A stretch of 64,000 bases of DNA, from NCBI GenBank assembly GCA_038380795.1, contig CM076262.1, positions 73,965,129-74,029,128 of the forward strand, in the 5' to 3' direction. This DNA is from Pyrocephalus nanus (taxonomy: Eukaryota > Chordata > Aves > Passeriformes > Tyrannidae). This document shows positions 13,229 to 22,960 of the stretch, in pieces. Each line of letters begins with the position of its first letter. Position 1 is the stretch's first letter. The position numbers were made by a program, and so were the translations under genes. The notes under the pieces are model-generated. The model did no database searches, was not told the origin of the DNA, and worked only from the letters and a program-made list of their open reading frames with translations.

Positions 13229-14130
13229 GTAATGCCAACCTGATTGTTGCTGGTTGCTAGATAACTTACCATCTCACTTTCTTCCCCTTTGCCCACTTCC
13301 CTCTCTTCTTGGCTTCTTAACTGAAAGTGACTGGTGGCCAAAAACATGACAGGGCACATGAGCGAGGTTAGACCTGCAATGCTGCTTAAAGAACTTTTTT
13401 CCTGTCAGTGCATCCTGTATGTCAGCTGTGTGAGCTAACCTGCAGTGGCTGTGACAATACTAGCATCTTAACGAGATGCTTTGAGATGTCTAAATTCAGG
13501 GAGGCCCAGGAGTGTAAGCTGGAGAGATGGAGCAACCTGGGCAAACCAGTGTGAGCACAGGCACTGTCACATATCCATTGACGTGGATGTCAAGTAAACA
13601 GAGCAAGGGGCAGATTTGTTGTGAAAGGGACAGAGAAAAAGAGAGGAACGTGAATCTGTCCATTTAACTGAAGGAAGAAGATGCAACCAGAGTTGGTGTG
13701 CACACTTCTCAGAGGTGAATTGCTGTGCTCATCAGTTTTACCGTGCTGAGGCTGAAGTGTGTAATAAGCTTAAAATGTTACTGCAAAAATGTGGAAGGCA
13801 GAACATGAGATTGTAGTGAAATTGCTAAGTAGGCTGATTGGTACATGAGAAACGTATATAAGAGTAAGTGTACAAGAAACAGGCTTTGAACGTGACTACA
13901 GAAAATCTTGAATCATGCTGGCTGCTTAGCCTTAGCACATCCTGCTTCCTGCAAAATCTCCGCCTTGGTCATTATTTAGTAAGGCAACTCCCAGTTTACT
14001 GGTCTAAGAAAAGGTGAATAGATTTCCTATACAGGAACCTTTTGGCCAGACAAATGGGTTGAATGCTGTGATCTGTGAATTACTGCTTTGTAAAGGCCAA
14101 GGATGCAAAAAGTCACTGTTGTGGTTTTCT

Positions 14131-14228
14131 TTCTTTCTTTTCTTTCTTTTCTTTCTTTTCTTTCATTTCTTTCTTTGCTTTCTTTGCTTTCTTTGCTTTC
14201 TTTGCTTTCTTTGCTTTCTTTGCTTACT
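14131..14228 (+). repeat. TTTC / TTTCTTTGC microsatellite next to a splice acceptor
   Basis: A pyrimidine-rich tract begins as TTTC/TTTTC repeats and passes into about six 9-bp TTTCTTTGC units. It ends about 20 nt before the acceptor of the exon at 14250 and in effect forms an extended polypyrimidine tract. Its length probably varies between individuals. Confidence 0.9.
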
Positions 14229-14249
14229 TTCTTTCCCACTCCCTCACAG

Positions 14250-14328
14250 AATAAAACCTTTTTCCACCAGTTCAGTGTAAAGGAGAACTGGCTGCAGCAC
14301 AGAGGAACCGTGAATGAAACAGAAGAGA
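14250..14328 (+). CDS. RAPGEF5: RAPGEF5 exon (linker to RA domain), last one present
   Basis: A 79-nt exon with acceptor AG at 14248-14249 and a strong GTGAGT donor at 14329. It reads NKTFFHQFSVKENWLQHRG and then TVNETEE, the RAPGEF5 segment before the Ras-association domain. It ends in phase 1. The next expected exon, which starts the RA domain (FCHVYITEH in mammals from memory), is not found in the next 49 kb. The gene therefore looks broken in this sequence, although its donor is intact. Confidence 0.87.
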
Positions 14329-15069
14329 GTGAGTATAAATGAAAAAGTGGAGGAAAAACTCAAAAACAATGAAATTGTTTCTCAAGGGCCTCAATGTAAA
14401 TATTTTTAAACTGACATACGGCTTTTCTGCTGGACCTTAGGGACACAAAAGAAGAAGTATTATGGCTGTGTAAGTTTAACTTCCTGCCTCCTGCTTTGCA
14501 ATGGTTCAACAGTGCCATGGTATCTCAAAGGGGTTTTGCTCAGTCTGATTCCTCCAACAGCCCTGTTCCAGAGCTGTGTGCCTCCCAGGCTTGCTGGCAG
14601 CCCGTCCAGGCTGCCATTATTTCTGCTCCATTTCACGCTCTTGGTCCCTTGACCTATATCGTGGTTGTGAAAGGTGAATGTATAAGCCTGTCACGTGTAA
14701 TGGGCCAGGATCTACTAACTCTGGGAACGTGCCTTAGTTCCTTCTCTCCTTGAAAACATCTCCACTTGGAGTGCAAGGTGCCACTTCTTTGTGGCAAGGT
14801 TCCCCTTCTTTGTGGTGGTGCTGGGGTGGTCCAAGCCTTTTATTTTCAAGGAAGCTCCAAACTGGGTGGCAATCAGCTACTGAAGTATCTGTGTTGGGGG
14901 TTTTCCAAATGGTTGGTTACCCAGCGCCCTTGACATGGGTGTCCTGTGTTTCCACCCACCCCTTTAGACTCGCTTTTGGGAGACAGACAAACCCAGCAAG
15001 CATCAAGGGTGGGGGTGAAGGACAGGGAACGGCAGCTCTTGGCGAACGCTGTCCCCACTGTCCCCACAG
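14329..15069. other. junction between RAPGEF5 and FGF5 segments, AT-rich to GC-rich shift
   Basis: The first part continues the AT-rich RAPGEF5 intron. From about 14,480 the DNA becomes clearly richer in G and C and leads into the FGF5 acceptor. FGF5 exons 1 and 2 are not here. A breakpoint between two unrelated loci must lie within these 741 bp. No obvious repeat marks the exact position. Confidence 0.6.
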
Positions 15070-15411
15070 GCCCGGTTCCCAGCAGACTGCCATTTCCGGG
15101 AGCGCTTCCAGGAGAACAGCTACAACACCTACGCCTCAGCCGTGCACCGCAGCCCACGCTCGGGGTGCCAGTGGTACGTGGCCCTCAACAAGCGGGGCAA
15201 AGCCAAGAGGGGCTGCAGCCCCCGTGCCCGGCCCCAGCATGTCTCCACACACTTCCTGCCTCGCTTCTGGCAGCCGCAGCCCCCTGAGCTCACCTTCACC
15301 GTCGCCCTCCCAGAGAAGAAGCCCCCGCTGCCGAAGCCGAAGGTTGCCCCATCCCCACCTCGGAAGAACGCTGGCCCCATCAAGTACCGGCTGAAGTTCC
15401 GCTTTGGGTAG
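15070..15411 (+). CDS. FGF5: FGF5 terminal exon (C-terminal half), exons 1-2 absent
   Basis: FGF5 is a secreted fibroblast growth factor that signals through FGF receptors and limits hair growth in mammals. This exon follows a CCCCACAG acceptor (AG at 15068-15069) and runs in phase 0 to a TAG at 15409-15411, giving 113 residues. It contains [41 protein letters not shown] and the C-terminus KYRLKFRFG. Together these are specific to FGF5 among FGFs. The tail between them is Pro-rich and has diverged from the mammalian protein as I remember it, for example [10 protein letters not shown] where HRTEKTGREW is expected. Third codon positions are very GC-rich. Exons 1 and 2, with the signal peptide and the first half of the beta-trefoil, are not in the 15 kb upstream, where RAPGEF5 exons lie instead. 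As it stands this piece alone cannot make FGF5. Confidence 0.87.
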   Translation, partial: ARFPADCHFRERFQENSYNTYASAVHRSPRSGCQWYVALNKRGKAKRGCSPRARPQHVSTHFLPRFWQPQPPELTFTVALPEKKPPLPKPKVAPSPPRKNAGPIKYRLKFRFG

Positions 15412-16944
15412 TGCCACGGTGGGGACCCCGGTGCTGGAGAGACTGGGCAGCTTTTGGGGCTGACCCCACGGGACGTCTGCGTCCCCTCCCCAGATGGACA
15501 CAGGAGATCTCCAGGTCTTCTCTTCACTGCCCGAGCCGGGTGGCATCTCCAGAGGTGTGTGTTGGGATGACACAGCTTGGGCTTTCCAAAGAGTATTCCT
15601 GTGGTGAACTGAAAACACTGCATGGACCTCGGGTTAGTGTTCTGATGCCGAAAGATACAGAAAGGTACCTCTCCAGCGAACGTATTTTTTTACCTTGTTT
15701 TCACTAGTGACTTCTTTGACAATCATTTTCATACGAGAGATGCTCAGAGCCAAGCGGCTTTGTTTGTTTTTCTTGCATCTCTTTCTTGCTGCACTTTTTC
15801 CTCCAACCTTACCTCAGACACCGGATATCCAGGTCTGCCCCTTCCTCTTCTCCTACAAATCAGCTCCTCCCTTCCACCCTGAAAGAGCAAAACCAAACTC
15901 TGCAAATTCACTCCCCTGGTGGTGCAAGGGCGGTGGTTATTAAAACTCCTTGTTGGCAATAATAGACACATGTATGTATTTTTCAAGGGTTGCAGGCTTG
16001 GGAAGGGCAGCTGTTTGCAGCTCCACTCCTGGGGTGTCTCCCGTTCTTCCCTGAACAACCGGAGGAGCGAGTCTACTTCTGTCCCTCCAAGTATGGATTT
16101 GATGTCTGTGTTTAAATTACCTCTGCCCTGGTGCTGGGGCATAGCTGTTGCCTGGCAGAGCCCCTCCACACCCCTGCTCCCTGGAGACAGGGACACCTGT
16201 GGTCCCTGGGTGCCCACTGGTTTCTTGCAACAGTTTTTGCTGCTGATTTATTTTACCATTCACAATACATTTGCAGAGGTGGGGATCAAGGATTTTATTT
16301 TACAGTGAGCGTGGTGAGGTGGCAATAAATACTGTTACAACTGCTTGTCCCTTTGGAAGTGTTTCCCCCTCCCCGGGTTGCCAGTGTTTCTCTGTGTGAT
16401 GTACTCTGTGGAGTCACTGTGCCTATGGAGTTTGTAATCAGTCTTTAGCTGAGCTGCTGTACGTACAGACAACAGTAGCGTCGAACCTCACCGGTGAAGC
16501 CTTAATAGGAGCCCAGGTGGGCTCACGTGGGCAGAACCCCTCCAGACTTGAGCTGCCAGCGTCTGGCAGCAACAATGAGGGTGAGCGGCAGGGCTGAGCC
16601 TCTTCTCCAAATGTCATTGTGCTACAAATGACTGTTTGCACTGAGATCACATTTTTTTGCCTGTCATCCTTCTGGGCAGCCCCTGCTCCACGTATGGGGA
16701 TGGATGGACCTGCCGGAATAAAAGAGTTGTGTTTCATTTTATAACCTGGTTGTGTAATCTCTTGTCTGTCTGTGCCTTCTTTTCTTCTCCTGAAGGAGAA
16801 ACAAGTGCTGCTGAATTGGCTCTGTGTGTTTTTGCCTGGGGTCTGGTCAGCGCAGTGTCGGCAATGGGGTGAAGCGCAGCCCACGCTCCCTGTGCCGTGT
16901 TCTGCAAACTGTGCACTGGGACATCCTTCCTGATGGCTCCTCTG
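15412..16944 (+). other. FGF5 3' untranslated / downstream region
   Basis: No coding exon was seen after the FGF5 stop. Two AATAAA polyadenylation signals lie on the + strand, at 16324-16329 and 16717-16722, each with T- or GT-rich sequence after it. They are plausible 3' ends of the FGF5 transcript. The region ends where the tandem array begins. Confidence 0.6.
16324..16329 (+). terminator. polyadenylation signal AATAAA (FGF5)
   Basis: An AATAAA hexamer about 0.9 kb after the FGF5 stop codon. A second one at 16717-16722, with a GT-rich downstream stretch, is an alternative. Confidence 0.5.
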
Positions 16945-19720
16945 GGGCAGGTGTTTGGATCTGGATCACGACAAGGTACAGGTGAGGATTTGGATCGCAG
17001 CAGGGTCAGGTGAATACGGGCCTTGTACCCCTGGTCACTTCCAGCCAGACAGCCTGACTGCGGATGTACGAAATGCAAATGCTGCTGCTGCTGCTGCTGG
17101 GCCATTCAGCAGGTGGGCACCATCAGGTATAACTAGTGCTCAGGTCACCTCAGTGAACTAACGGAATGAAAATTTTGCAGGTGCCATCCTCAGCACCACC
17201 CAGGCAGGTGCCTGGAGTTCTCTGGGCAGGTAAGAGAGAAGGGAACGTGCTGGACACTTGCTACTGCTGCCTCCCCTCAGAGGCAAAAGGTATTGTTTTA
17301 ATTTTTTTTTTTTTAATAGAAAATTCTTACGGATAACTATGACCATAAAAAAAAAAAAAAAAAAAAAAAAAAGAGTAGAGCTTTACTGTTAGAATAGTAA
17401 TTAAAACATCGCTGTGTTGCAGCAAAGAGGTCTGTACCAGGCAGAGAGCAGCCCCAGCAAAGAGATTAGGGTCAGGAACCCAACAAACACACCCTGTTCC
17501 TTTTGAGCACCCTTCGGCAAGAGAATTCACTAGGTTTGCTTATCAGGAGGGGACTGAAGGCCTTACAATACGGTAAATGTTTCTGTTAAATTTAAAACCT
17601 TCCAGTGGACAACTTGAGGAGCTTGTAAGGAATAAAGCTAACTTGTTCAGGGTGCTTCTTGCATTTCAAAAGTGATTTCCCTGGTGGCTTACTCTTATTT
17701 ACAAGTGCTGATTGCATTTAAGCCTTCCTGACTCCTGTTTTTGCTTTGTGGCACTGGCCAGCCCCTGCCCTGAGTAGGACAGGGAGCCCCGAGCCTCCTG
17801 ATCCCTGCTCCCTGGGCAAGCGTCCCCTCCTGCCCTTGGGCAGGCTGGTAGGAGCAGTGCTGCTGCAGAAGCAATGGGAGGGGGGGTCTGCTCTGTGTTG
17901 TGACTTTGAGGGAGGCAGAACTTCTGTGATGGCCCAGAAAGAAGGCTCCAGCTTTGCAGCTCTGAGTGTGCCATAAATCATCCTGTCAGCCACTCCTGTT
18001 TCCAGTGAATAAATCCCAGTGGATTTATCCTCTTGGCTTCAAGCACTGGGGCACTAATTGCTGGACTGTTAAGCAGACTTCTCTACTTATTTTGCGTAAA
18101 AGCTCTTGGTCTTGTCTTTACATCTTGCTGTATCCAGAGGGAAAACCTGCTGGGAAAACGAACAGAGACAGGGGCTCTCCTGCCTCTCTTTTTGGGGAGC
18201 TGAGGGCAGCGGGCCATGCTAGGGAAGGGGCTCTGCATTTGGGGACGTGGGGAGGTCTGGCTGCTGGCAGCAAGCAAGGGGGTGGGGCTGGCTGGGGGGC
18301 CTGTGTGTGGGACCAGTGGCCTCTCTGGGGGACAGAATCCTGGAGCAGGCAGAGCAGCACTGGGATGAGCTGAGTGGTGGGTGGACTCCCGAGAGCCAGG
18401 ATGCAAGAGGATAACACAGGTCTGTGAAGTTCTCTGCCCCAGGACACCAGCGTGGTGCCTCTGAGCTCTTTGTCAGCAGGGCTAAAAAGGGCACAATTAC
18501 TCCCTGTGGACCGATAGGCCAAAGTCGTCTTTCTTCTCTCTCATTCCCATTCTGACTCCTCTTTTCCTGCAGTCTTGCCTGTGGCTTAGGCAGAGCACGA
18601 GGGGGTCGCTGGAACCTCAGCTCACACTACGATGGGAGCAGCATTGGAAAAAACCTCCGAGGCTCCCGTGAGGCCCGGACACCGTGTTTGCTCTGCAGAG
18701 CTGGTGTTGGAGCCCAGCCGGGAGCCTTCAGGCTGTGCTGCCCAGGCTGCAGTGATGGGGTGCTCCCCTGGGAGTAACCCCAAACTGAGTTGAGCAGCCG
18801 AGGGGTAGCCGTGCCTTAGTGTGAGGAGCTGCACGTTGTGAGGGGTTGGAAGGCATGCTGGGATTTTTTGGGGGCTTTTTCTTGCTTTTCTCGTCTCCGT
18901 TTTGACCAGTGTGGTGCTGGGGAAAAAAAGCTAGAAAGAAAACCAGTTGAAGGGAACTGTCACCTTCAGAGGAGGCGCAAATCCTCCTGGAGCTGAGGAA
19001 GGGGATGAGGGGAGTCCAGCATAGTGCGGTGAGCTGCCACTTGCCCCCAAGGCCCTTCTTTTGGAGGCATTTGTTGACTTTCTGAAATAAAAAAAGCGCC
19101 TCCCTATCATCTTGTTTGCAACCCTAACAGCCACCCCTGCAGGTATGTGTCATGTTCCAGACCCCCAGAGGGATTTGTGTATGTCCTGTGCTGGTGGATG
19201 CAGGACATCCTTTAGCAGAAGGGAGAGGATTTGGGGAGGAGCTGTCAAGCTTGGGTGCGTCAGAAACCCCCCTTTGCCCCCCACCTGTGTGCACCCCCAG
19301 ATATCCTTTCTCCTCTCTTTTCTCCACCCCTTTCCTCCTCTCCTCTTCTTGACCCCTGTTTTCCCTCTGCCTTGAACTCCCCATCTTGTACCCACCCTCC
19401 CTCTCTTTATTTCTGCCTTTGGGGGTGAGTAAAAAGGGGTGGGGGAGTCCAGGGGTGAGGAGGTCATCAGGGGCATCCCGATGCCCAGCAGGTGAGTGGG
19501 GGATGAGAGGGGTCATAGGGAGTCCTCCCCGAAAAGGGAGGCTAAGCCCAAAAATGCCTGAAAATTTAAAGGTTACCATCTCTCTTTTTTTCTATCTATT
19601 GAAATGCTAACTGACATATACATTGACTTCAAAAGAGAGCTCCGTCTCTACTTTATTATATCCAGGATCTTGTAGTGTAAGAAATGCAGGATACAGAAGG
19701 AGGGGGGGCTTTGAAGGCAG
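16945..19720. other. Block A, 5' portion with no recognisable gene
   Basis: Moderately GC-rich DNA, repeated at 41348 and 58015. It holds a short CTG run (about 17080-17098) and a 26-A homopolymer at 17347-17372 (25 in the other two copies). Splice-like words occur, for example CAG|GTATGT near 19,141 and CAG|GTGAGT near 19,492, but no convincing exon pair was found. Open frames are short and overlap in several frames. Confidence 0.5.
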
Positions 19721-20160
19721 GACGAATGAAGCTCCAAGGCGCGTGCCAGTGCGAGGACGGCAGGCAGAGCTCTGGGTCGTGGCTTTGCCGGCCGCTCTCC
19801 CTTTCCCCAGGGGGCTCTCGAGGATCGCTGCTGCCGCCTGCGGGCGGCGCGCGGTACTGCAGGGAAAGCCGCGCGGCGAGCCGGATGCAGCCCCGTGGAA
19901 CTGCGCTGCTGCAGCGAGTCTGGCCAGGCGCCCGTTCCCTGGCGGCATGTCCGGCTGGCGCCGGCAGCAAGGGAAGGGCCGGCGGGCCGGGGCTTTGGCC
20001 AGATTATGGTACTTTTGCCCCGCTTATCCTGCCGTGAGTCGCTTTGAGTGGGACATGCCCCCTTTGAGCTTTCCCCGGAGCCTGTGCCATTACGGTCAGC
20101 ACGGGGGAACGAGGAAAAGCCAAATATGCCTTAACGTTCTCTGCCCCGCAGGACGCCGTG

Positions 20161-20492
20161 ACCGGAAACTCTCGAGCCACACTAAAGATGGCGATGCCCT
20201 CACCGGAAGTCGTCACAGCCCACACTGAAGATGGCACCGCCCTACCGGAAGTCCTCCAGCCTACAAATAAGATGGCGGCGCCCTGACCGGAAGTCCTCCA
20301 GCCTACAAATAAGATGGCGGCGCCCTGACCGGAAGTCCTCCAGCCTACAATCAAGATGGCGACGCCCTGACCGGAAGTTCTCCAGCCTACAAATAAGATG
20401 GCGCCGCCCTACCGGAAGTCCTCCAGACTACAAATAAGATGGCGGCGCCCTACCGGAAGTCCTCCAGCCTACAAGCAAGATGGCGCCGCTCT
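20161..20492 (+). promoter_or_regulatory. ETS-YY1 minisatellite, eight units (A1)
   Basis: Eight tandem units start at 20161, 20202, 20244, 20286, 20328, 20370, 20411 and 20452 (period 41-42 bp). Every unit carries an ETS/GABP core (CCGGAA, usually CCGGAAGT). A YY1-type core follows about 25 bp later (AAGATGGC, best form AAGATGGCGGC). Between them lies a CTCCAGCCTACAA-type spacer. ETS and YY1 sites in this orientation are standard elements of TATA-less promoters. Substitutions fall mostly outside the two cores. The near-constant spacing of about four helical turns would place factors on one face of the DNA. Confidence 0.85.
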
Positions 20493-20765
20493 ACCGGCAC
20501 GCCGTCTCCCCCCCCGCCGGGGCTGCCGGCACGCCGTTTCCCCCCCCCCCCCGCCGGGGCCGCCGGAACGCCGTCCCCACCCCCCGCCGGGGCCGCCGGC
20601 ACGCCGTCCCCACCCCCCGCCGGGGCCGCCGGGGCCGGAGCTGCCGCCGCAGCCGCCACGCCCCCCTGGCCCGCTCCACCCCGCCCCCCTGGCCCGCCCC
20701 ACCCCGCCCCCCTGGCCCGCGCCACCCCGCCCCCCTGGCCCGCCCCGCCCCAACCCCCTGCCCAG
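20493..20765. repeat. GC-rich minisatellites with runs of C (A1)
   Basis: About four irregular units of roughly 33-40 bp built on ACGCCGTCCCC, a C run and GCCGGGGCCGCCGG occupy 20493-20645. About four 22-24 bp units built on CACCCCGCCCCCCTGGCCCG follow (about 20650-20765). The C run near 20531 varies in length between A copies. The minus strand has many G-runs able to form G-quadruplexes. The C-rich units include Sp/KLF-type GC boxes. Confidence 0.8.
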
Positions 20766-20806
20766 CCCCCCTGTTCCCTCCCCGTCCCCGCCCAGCTTGG
20801 TGCTCT

Positions 20807-20906
20807 GATGGGGCTGGGCTGCGCCGCCGGAATCCTCTTTCCTTCTCCAGGAAGCTGCACGTGGCTCAGCCACGAGGACGACCGAGCGAGCGGCCGTTTC
20901 ATTTCG
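20807..20906 (+). promoter_or_regulatory. E-box module 1 and putative first exon with strong donor (A1)
   Basis: A module of about 65 bp (20807-20871) ends in CTGCACGTGGCT, with a CACGTG E-box at 20858-20863. It is followed by a consensus 5' splice site, TTTCG|GTGAGTG, with GT at 20907. A diverged second copy of the module lies at 21130-21194. If the CpG island is a promoter, this is the best candidate for the end of exon 1 (E1). One frame is open from 20809 to the donor and would pass to E2 in phase, but it has no ATG. Confidence 0.45.
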
Positions 20907-21045
20907 GTGAGTGCGGGGGACTCCGCTTGGCTCTCTTCCATATCCCATCCCGCTCCGCTGCCGCTTCTTCGTCCCGTCCCGTCCCCCCCCAGCGTCCCGG
21001 TCCGCTCTGCTCCTTCCCCTCCCTGTGCCGCTGCCGTGCCACCCC

Positions 21046-21100
21046 GTCCCGTCCCGTCCCGTCCCGTCTCGTCTCGTCTCGTCTCGTCTCGTCCCGTCCC
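21046..21100. repeat. GTCCC/GTCTC pentanucleotide array, 11 units (A1)
   Basis: Four GTCCC, five GTCTC and two GTCCC units. A2 has the same array (45451-45505). A3 has twelve units (62113-62172) and lacks 5 bp just before it, so block length is unchanged. Confidence 0.9.
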
Positions 21101-21129
21101 CACGCCCCTGGGTCTTGCGGTGCCGGGGT

Positions 21130-21194
21130 GATGGGCCGGGGCTGCGCCGCCGGAAGCCTCCCTCCTTCCCCGGAAGCTGCACGTGGCTTAAGCC
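21130..21194 (+). promoter_or_regulatory. E-box module 2 (diverged copy of module 1)
   Basis: This repeats module 1 with about ten changes but keeps the CGCCGCCGGAA word and GCTGCACGTGGCT (E-box at 21180-21185). Both E-boxes are conserved in all three A copies (module 2 again near 45535 and 62202). USF or MYC/MAX-type factors bind such sites. Confidence 0.5.
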
Positions 21195-21308
21195 TTTTTG
21201 TCTCTGCCGCGGCCAGCGGAGACACGGCCATAGCGCCGATCCGCGCTCGGGGAGCACTGGAGGGGCTGGTGGGGAGCGGCGGCCCGGCTGCAGTGCCGCT
21301 CCCGGCCG

Positions 21309-21327
21309 TGTCCGCCAGGCGGCGCCT
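21309..21327 (+). promoter_or_regulatory. CTCF-like motif (A1)
   Basis: TGTCCGCCAGGCGGCGCCT resembles the CTCF core CCASYAGRKGGCR with two mismatches. The word and about 40 bp around it are shared with block B, although the rest of A and B differ here. Same motif at 45714-45732 (A2) and 62381-62399 (A3). Confidence 0.35.
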
Positions 21328-21638
21328 GCGAGGCAGGGGGCAGCTCGTCTCGGCACTGCTTCTGGTCCGGACAGGGCTCGGGACACCTCGCAGCTCTGCT
21401 TTGGGCTTGGGGGGTTATTTCTCTTGGCTTTTAAGGCAGAGGGTTGTTTGGCACGTCACTCTTGCTGCTTGCAATTCTTTCTTTTTCTGGTAGTGAATAC
21501 ATTTGAGAAGCCGTGGGGTTCTAGGATTCAGTTGTTCTAAATAAGGTGATTGTCTTAGTGAGCAATTGGAGTCGTTCTCCAGTGCGGAGTGCAGAAGGAT
21601 TTTTCTGTCAGCTAATTGTTTCCTAATTTCTTTTCAAG

Positions 21639-21763
21639 CTCTCCTACGAACCTTGCACCAGTGGGCTTAGCCGCACTTGCCGTGGGGGCTGAAGTGAGAA
21701 GCAGCTGGGGGTGTTTGCTCTCTGCTCGGTCCCCGCCTTGCCCTCAGTTCCCTGGCCCTGCAG
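21639..21763 (+). other. coding-like exon E2 (A1)
   Basis: A 125-nt segment between a strong acceptor (TTTCTTTTCAAG, AG at 21637-21638) and a CAG|GTAATC donor. One frame is open throughout and reads SPTNLAPVGLAALAVGAEV, then a Ser/Pro/Cys-rich stretch ending PQFPGPA. It leaves in phase 1, which matches the entry phase of E3. The protein is not recognised. The copies at 46044 and 62711 have the same open frame. Confidence 0.4.
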
Positions 21764-22876
21764 GTAATCACAGCTCACCTTGGCTTTTCCAGGGCCCTTG
21801 CTGAAGGGTTTCCAAGTGTGGCCCTCAGAATTTCTGCAGGTGGAATGGATGGCTGTTTCAGAGCACTTGTCACTGGGCCACCTGTGTTTTAACACTTGCC
21901 AAGGCAGGAGAATTGCAGCAAGAGAAGGGTAATTATTCCTCTGAAGTTGTAAGCGAGTGCAGGAGAAATGCTAGGAAGGCACCTGGATATGTATTTAGGT
22001 ACCTGAGTAGCTTTGGCTGGTAGAAACACTCCATGGATGAGACAGAAAGGGCTGGTGCTGGAGCATGTTTAAGAAGTCAGCATAGGGAGCTTCAGTCTTC
22101 TAAAATTAGACAAAGCAGTGAAGGATGATGATGGAGTAGAACAAGTTGGTGTTTTCAGCTTTGGGACTTGACTTGCTCATGGGAACAATCTGAATAAGGG
22201 ATGTTCTTGCTGAGAATTCCCCCTGGTAGATCTTCCCCATCTAGGGTTGTATCACGGACAGTGTTTCCAATAGGCTGGAGATAAAGTTGTGAATCTTAGA
22301 TTTGCAATGCTTTGGAGCTTGGATGTTTTGTGAAGTAGGAGAAATTGTGACTTTGGAAAGTGACTGAGCTAGGCTCTATACATATAGCTCAAATCTTAGG
22401 TTAAGAACACCCACAAATGAAAAAAATAGCAAAGGGCTTAGATTTGCACAGAAAGGAAAGCAAAGCTGAAATGTGCTGCAGAGCTGTCCAGAGGCTGGGC
22501 AAGGAATTTCTGTGGCTTTGGGGTTTGAAATAGGAAGTAATGGGAGTGGCAGAGAATAATTGTCTTTTGTTATTGCTTTGGAAGCATTCACAGCTACACC
22601 GGTCTGCTCCAAGGCCTGATGATGCAGGTGGCTGATGCAATCCTAAATAAAAGCACATAGAATGAAGCTAAATCTGAGCAGTTTCATTTAATCCAGTCCC
22701 AGTGGGGAGAAAATGAAAGAGGAGGGAAACTTGGGGAGTTTGGTAATTTTAATCTGAGCACTGCTGATTCTTGTGCTGGAGAGAGTTTAGTGACACATGA
22801 GGTCCTTGAGAGAATTCTTGGCTTATTGGTTCAATGAGAGGCCTCGAGCAGCTGTTAAAAAATGTTTTCTCTTCAG

Positions 22877-22960
22877 TTCAGTTTCAGAGTTCTGTGATCC
22901 CGGCCTCATCTCGTCCACCTCACTTGGACTCCCCGGAGGAAAAGGCAGAAGAGAGTTACA
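22877..22960 (+). other. coding-like exon E3 (A1)
   Basis: An 84-nt segment between TTTTCTCTTCAG and a consensus GTAAGA donor. In the frame set by E2 it reads QFQSSVI and then PASSRPPHLDSPEEKAEESY, a hydrophilic and protein-like sequence. It enters and leaves in phase 1. Alternative AGs at 22881 and 22887 would shorten it. No family is recognised. Confidence 0.45.

Larger units (their letters stand above)
19730..21400 (+). promoter_or_regulatory. CpG island / putative promoter of block A1
   Basis: A long stretch very rich in CpG, in contrast to its surroundings. It contains in order the ETS-YY1 minisatellite (20161-20492), a GC-rich minisatellite, GC boxes (CCCCGCCCC), two E-box modules, a strong 5' splice site and a CTCF-like word. 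This layout is that of a housekeeping-type vertebrate promoter reading rightward. A CpG island that keeps its CpGs suggests it is unmethylated in the germ line. Confidence 0.7.

Noticed and set aside
17347..17372. Poly(A) run as the tail of a processed retrocopy
   Set aside because: The DNA upstream shows no spliced coding sequence or target-site duplication, so it is treated as a homopolymer.
20161..20492. CRISPR-like array of regular short repeats
   Set aside because: Units are directly tandem with no unique spacers and lie in a vertebrate CpG island.
20469..21386. 305-codon minus-strand frame rich in Gly and Arg
   Set aside because: It is the complement of the same GC-rich repeats. The RDE/RDG-type stretch is just the pentanucleotide array translated.
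20480..21493. 337-codon + strand frame through the CpG island (also in A2 and A3)
   Set aside because: It is low-complexity Pro/Arg/Ala sequence in GC-rich minisatellites, overlapped by long frames in other phases, and changes register when the C runs change length.
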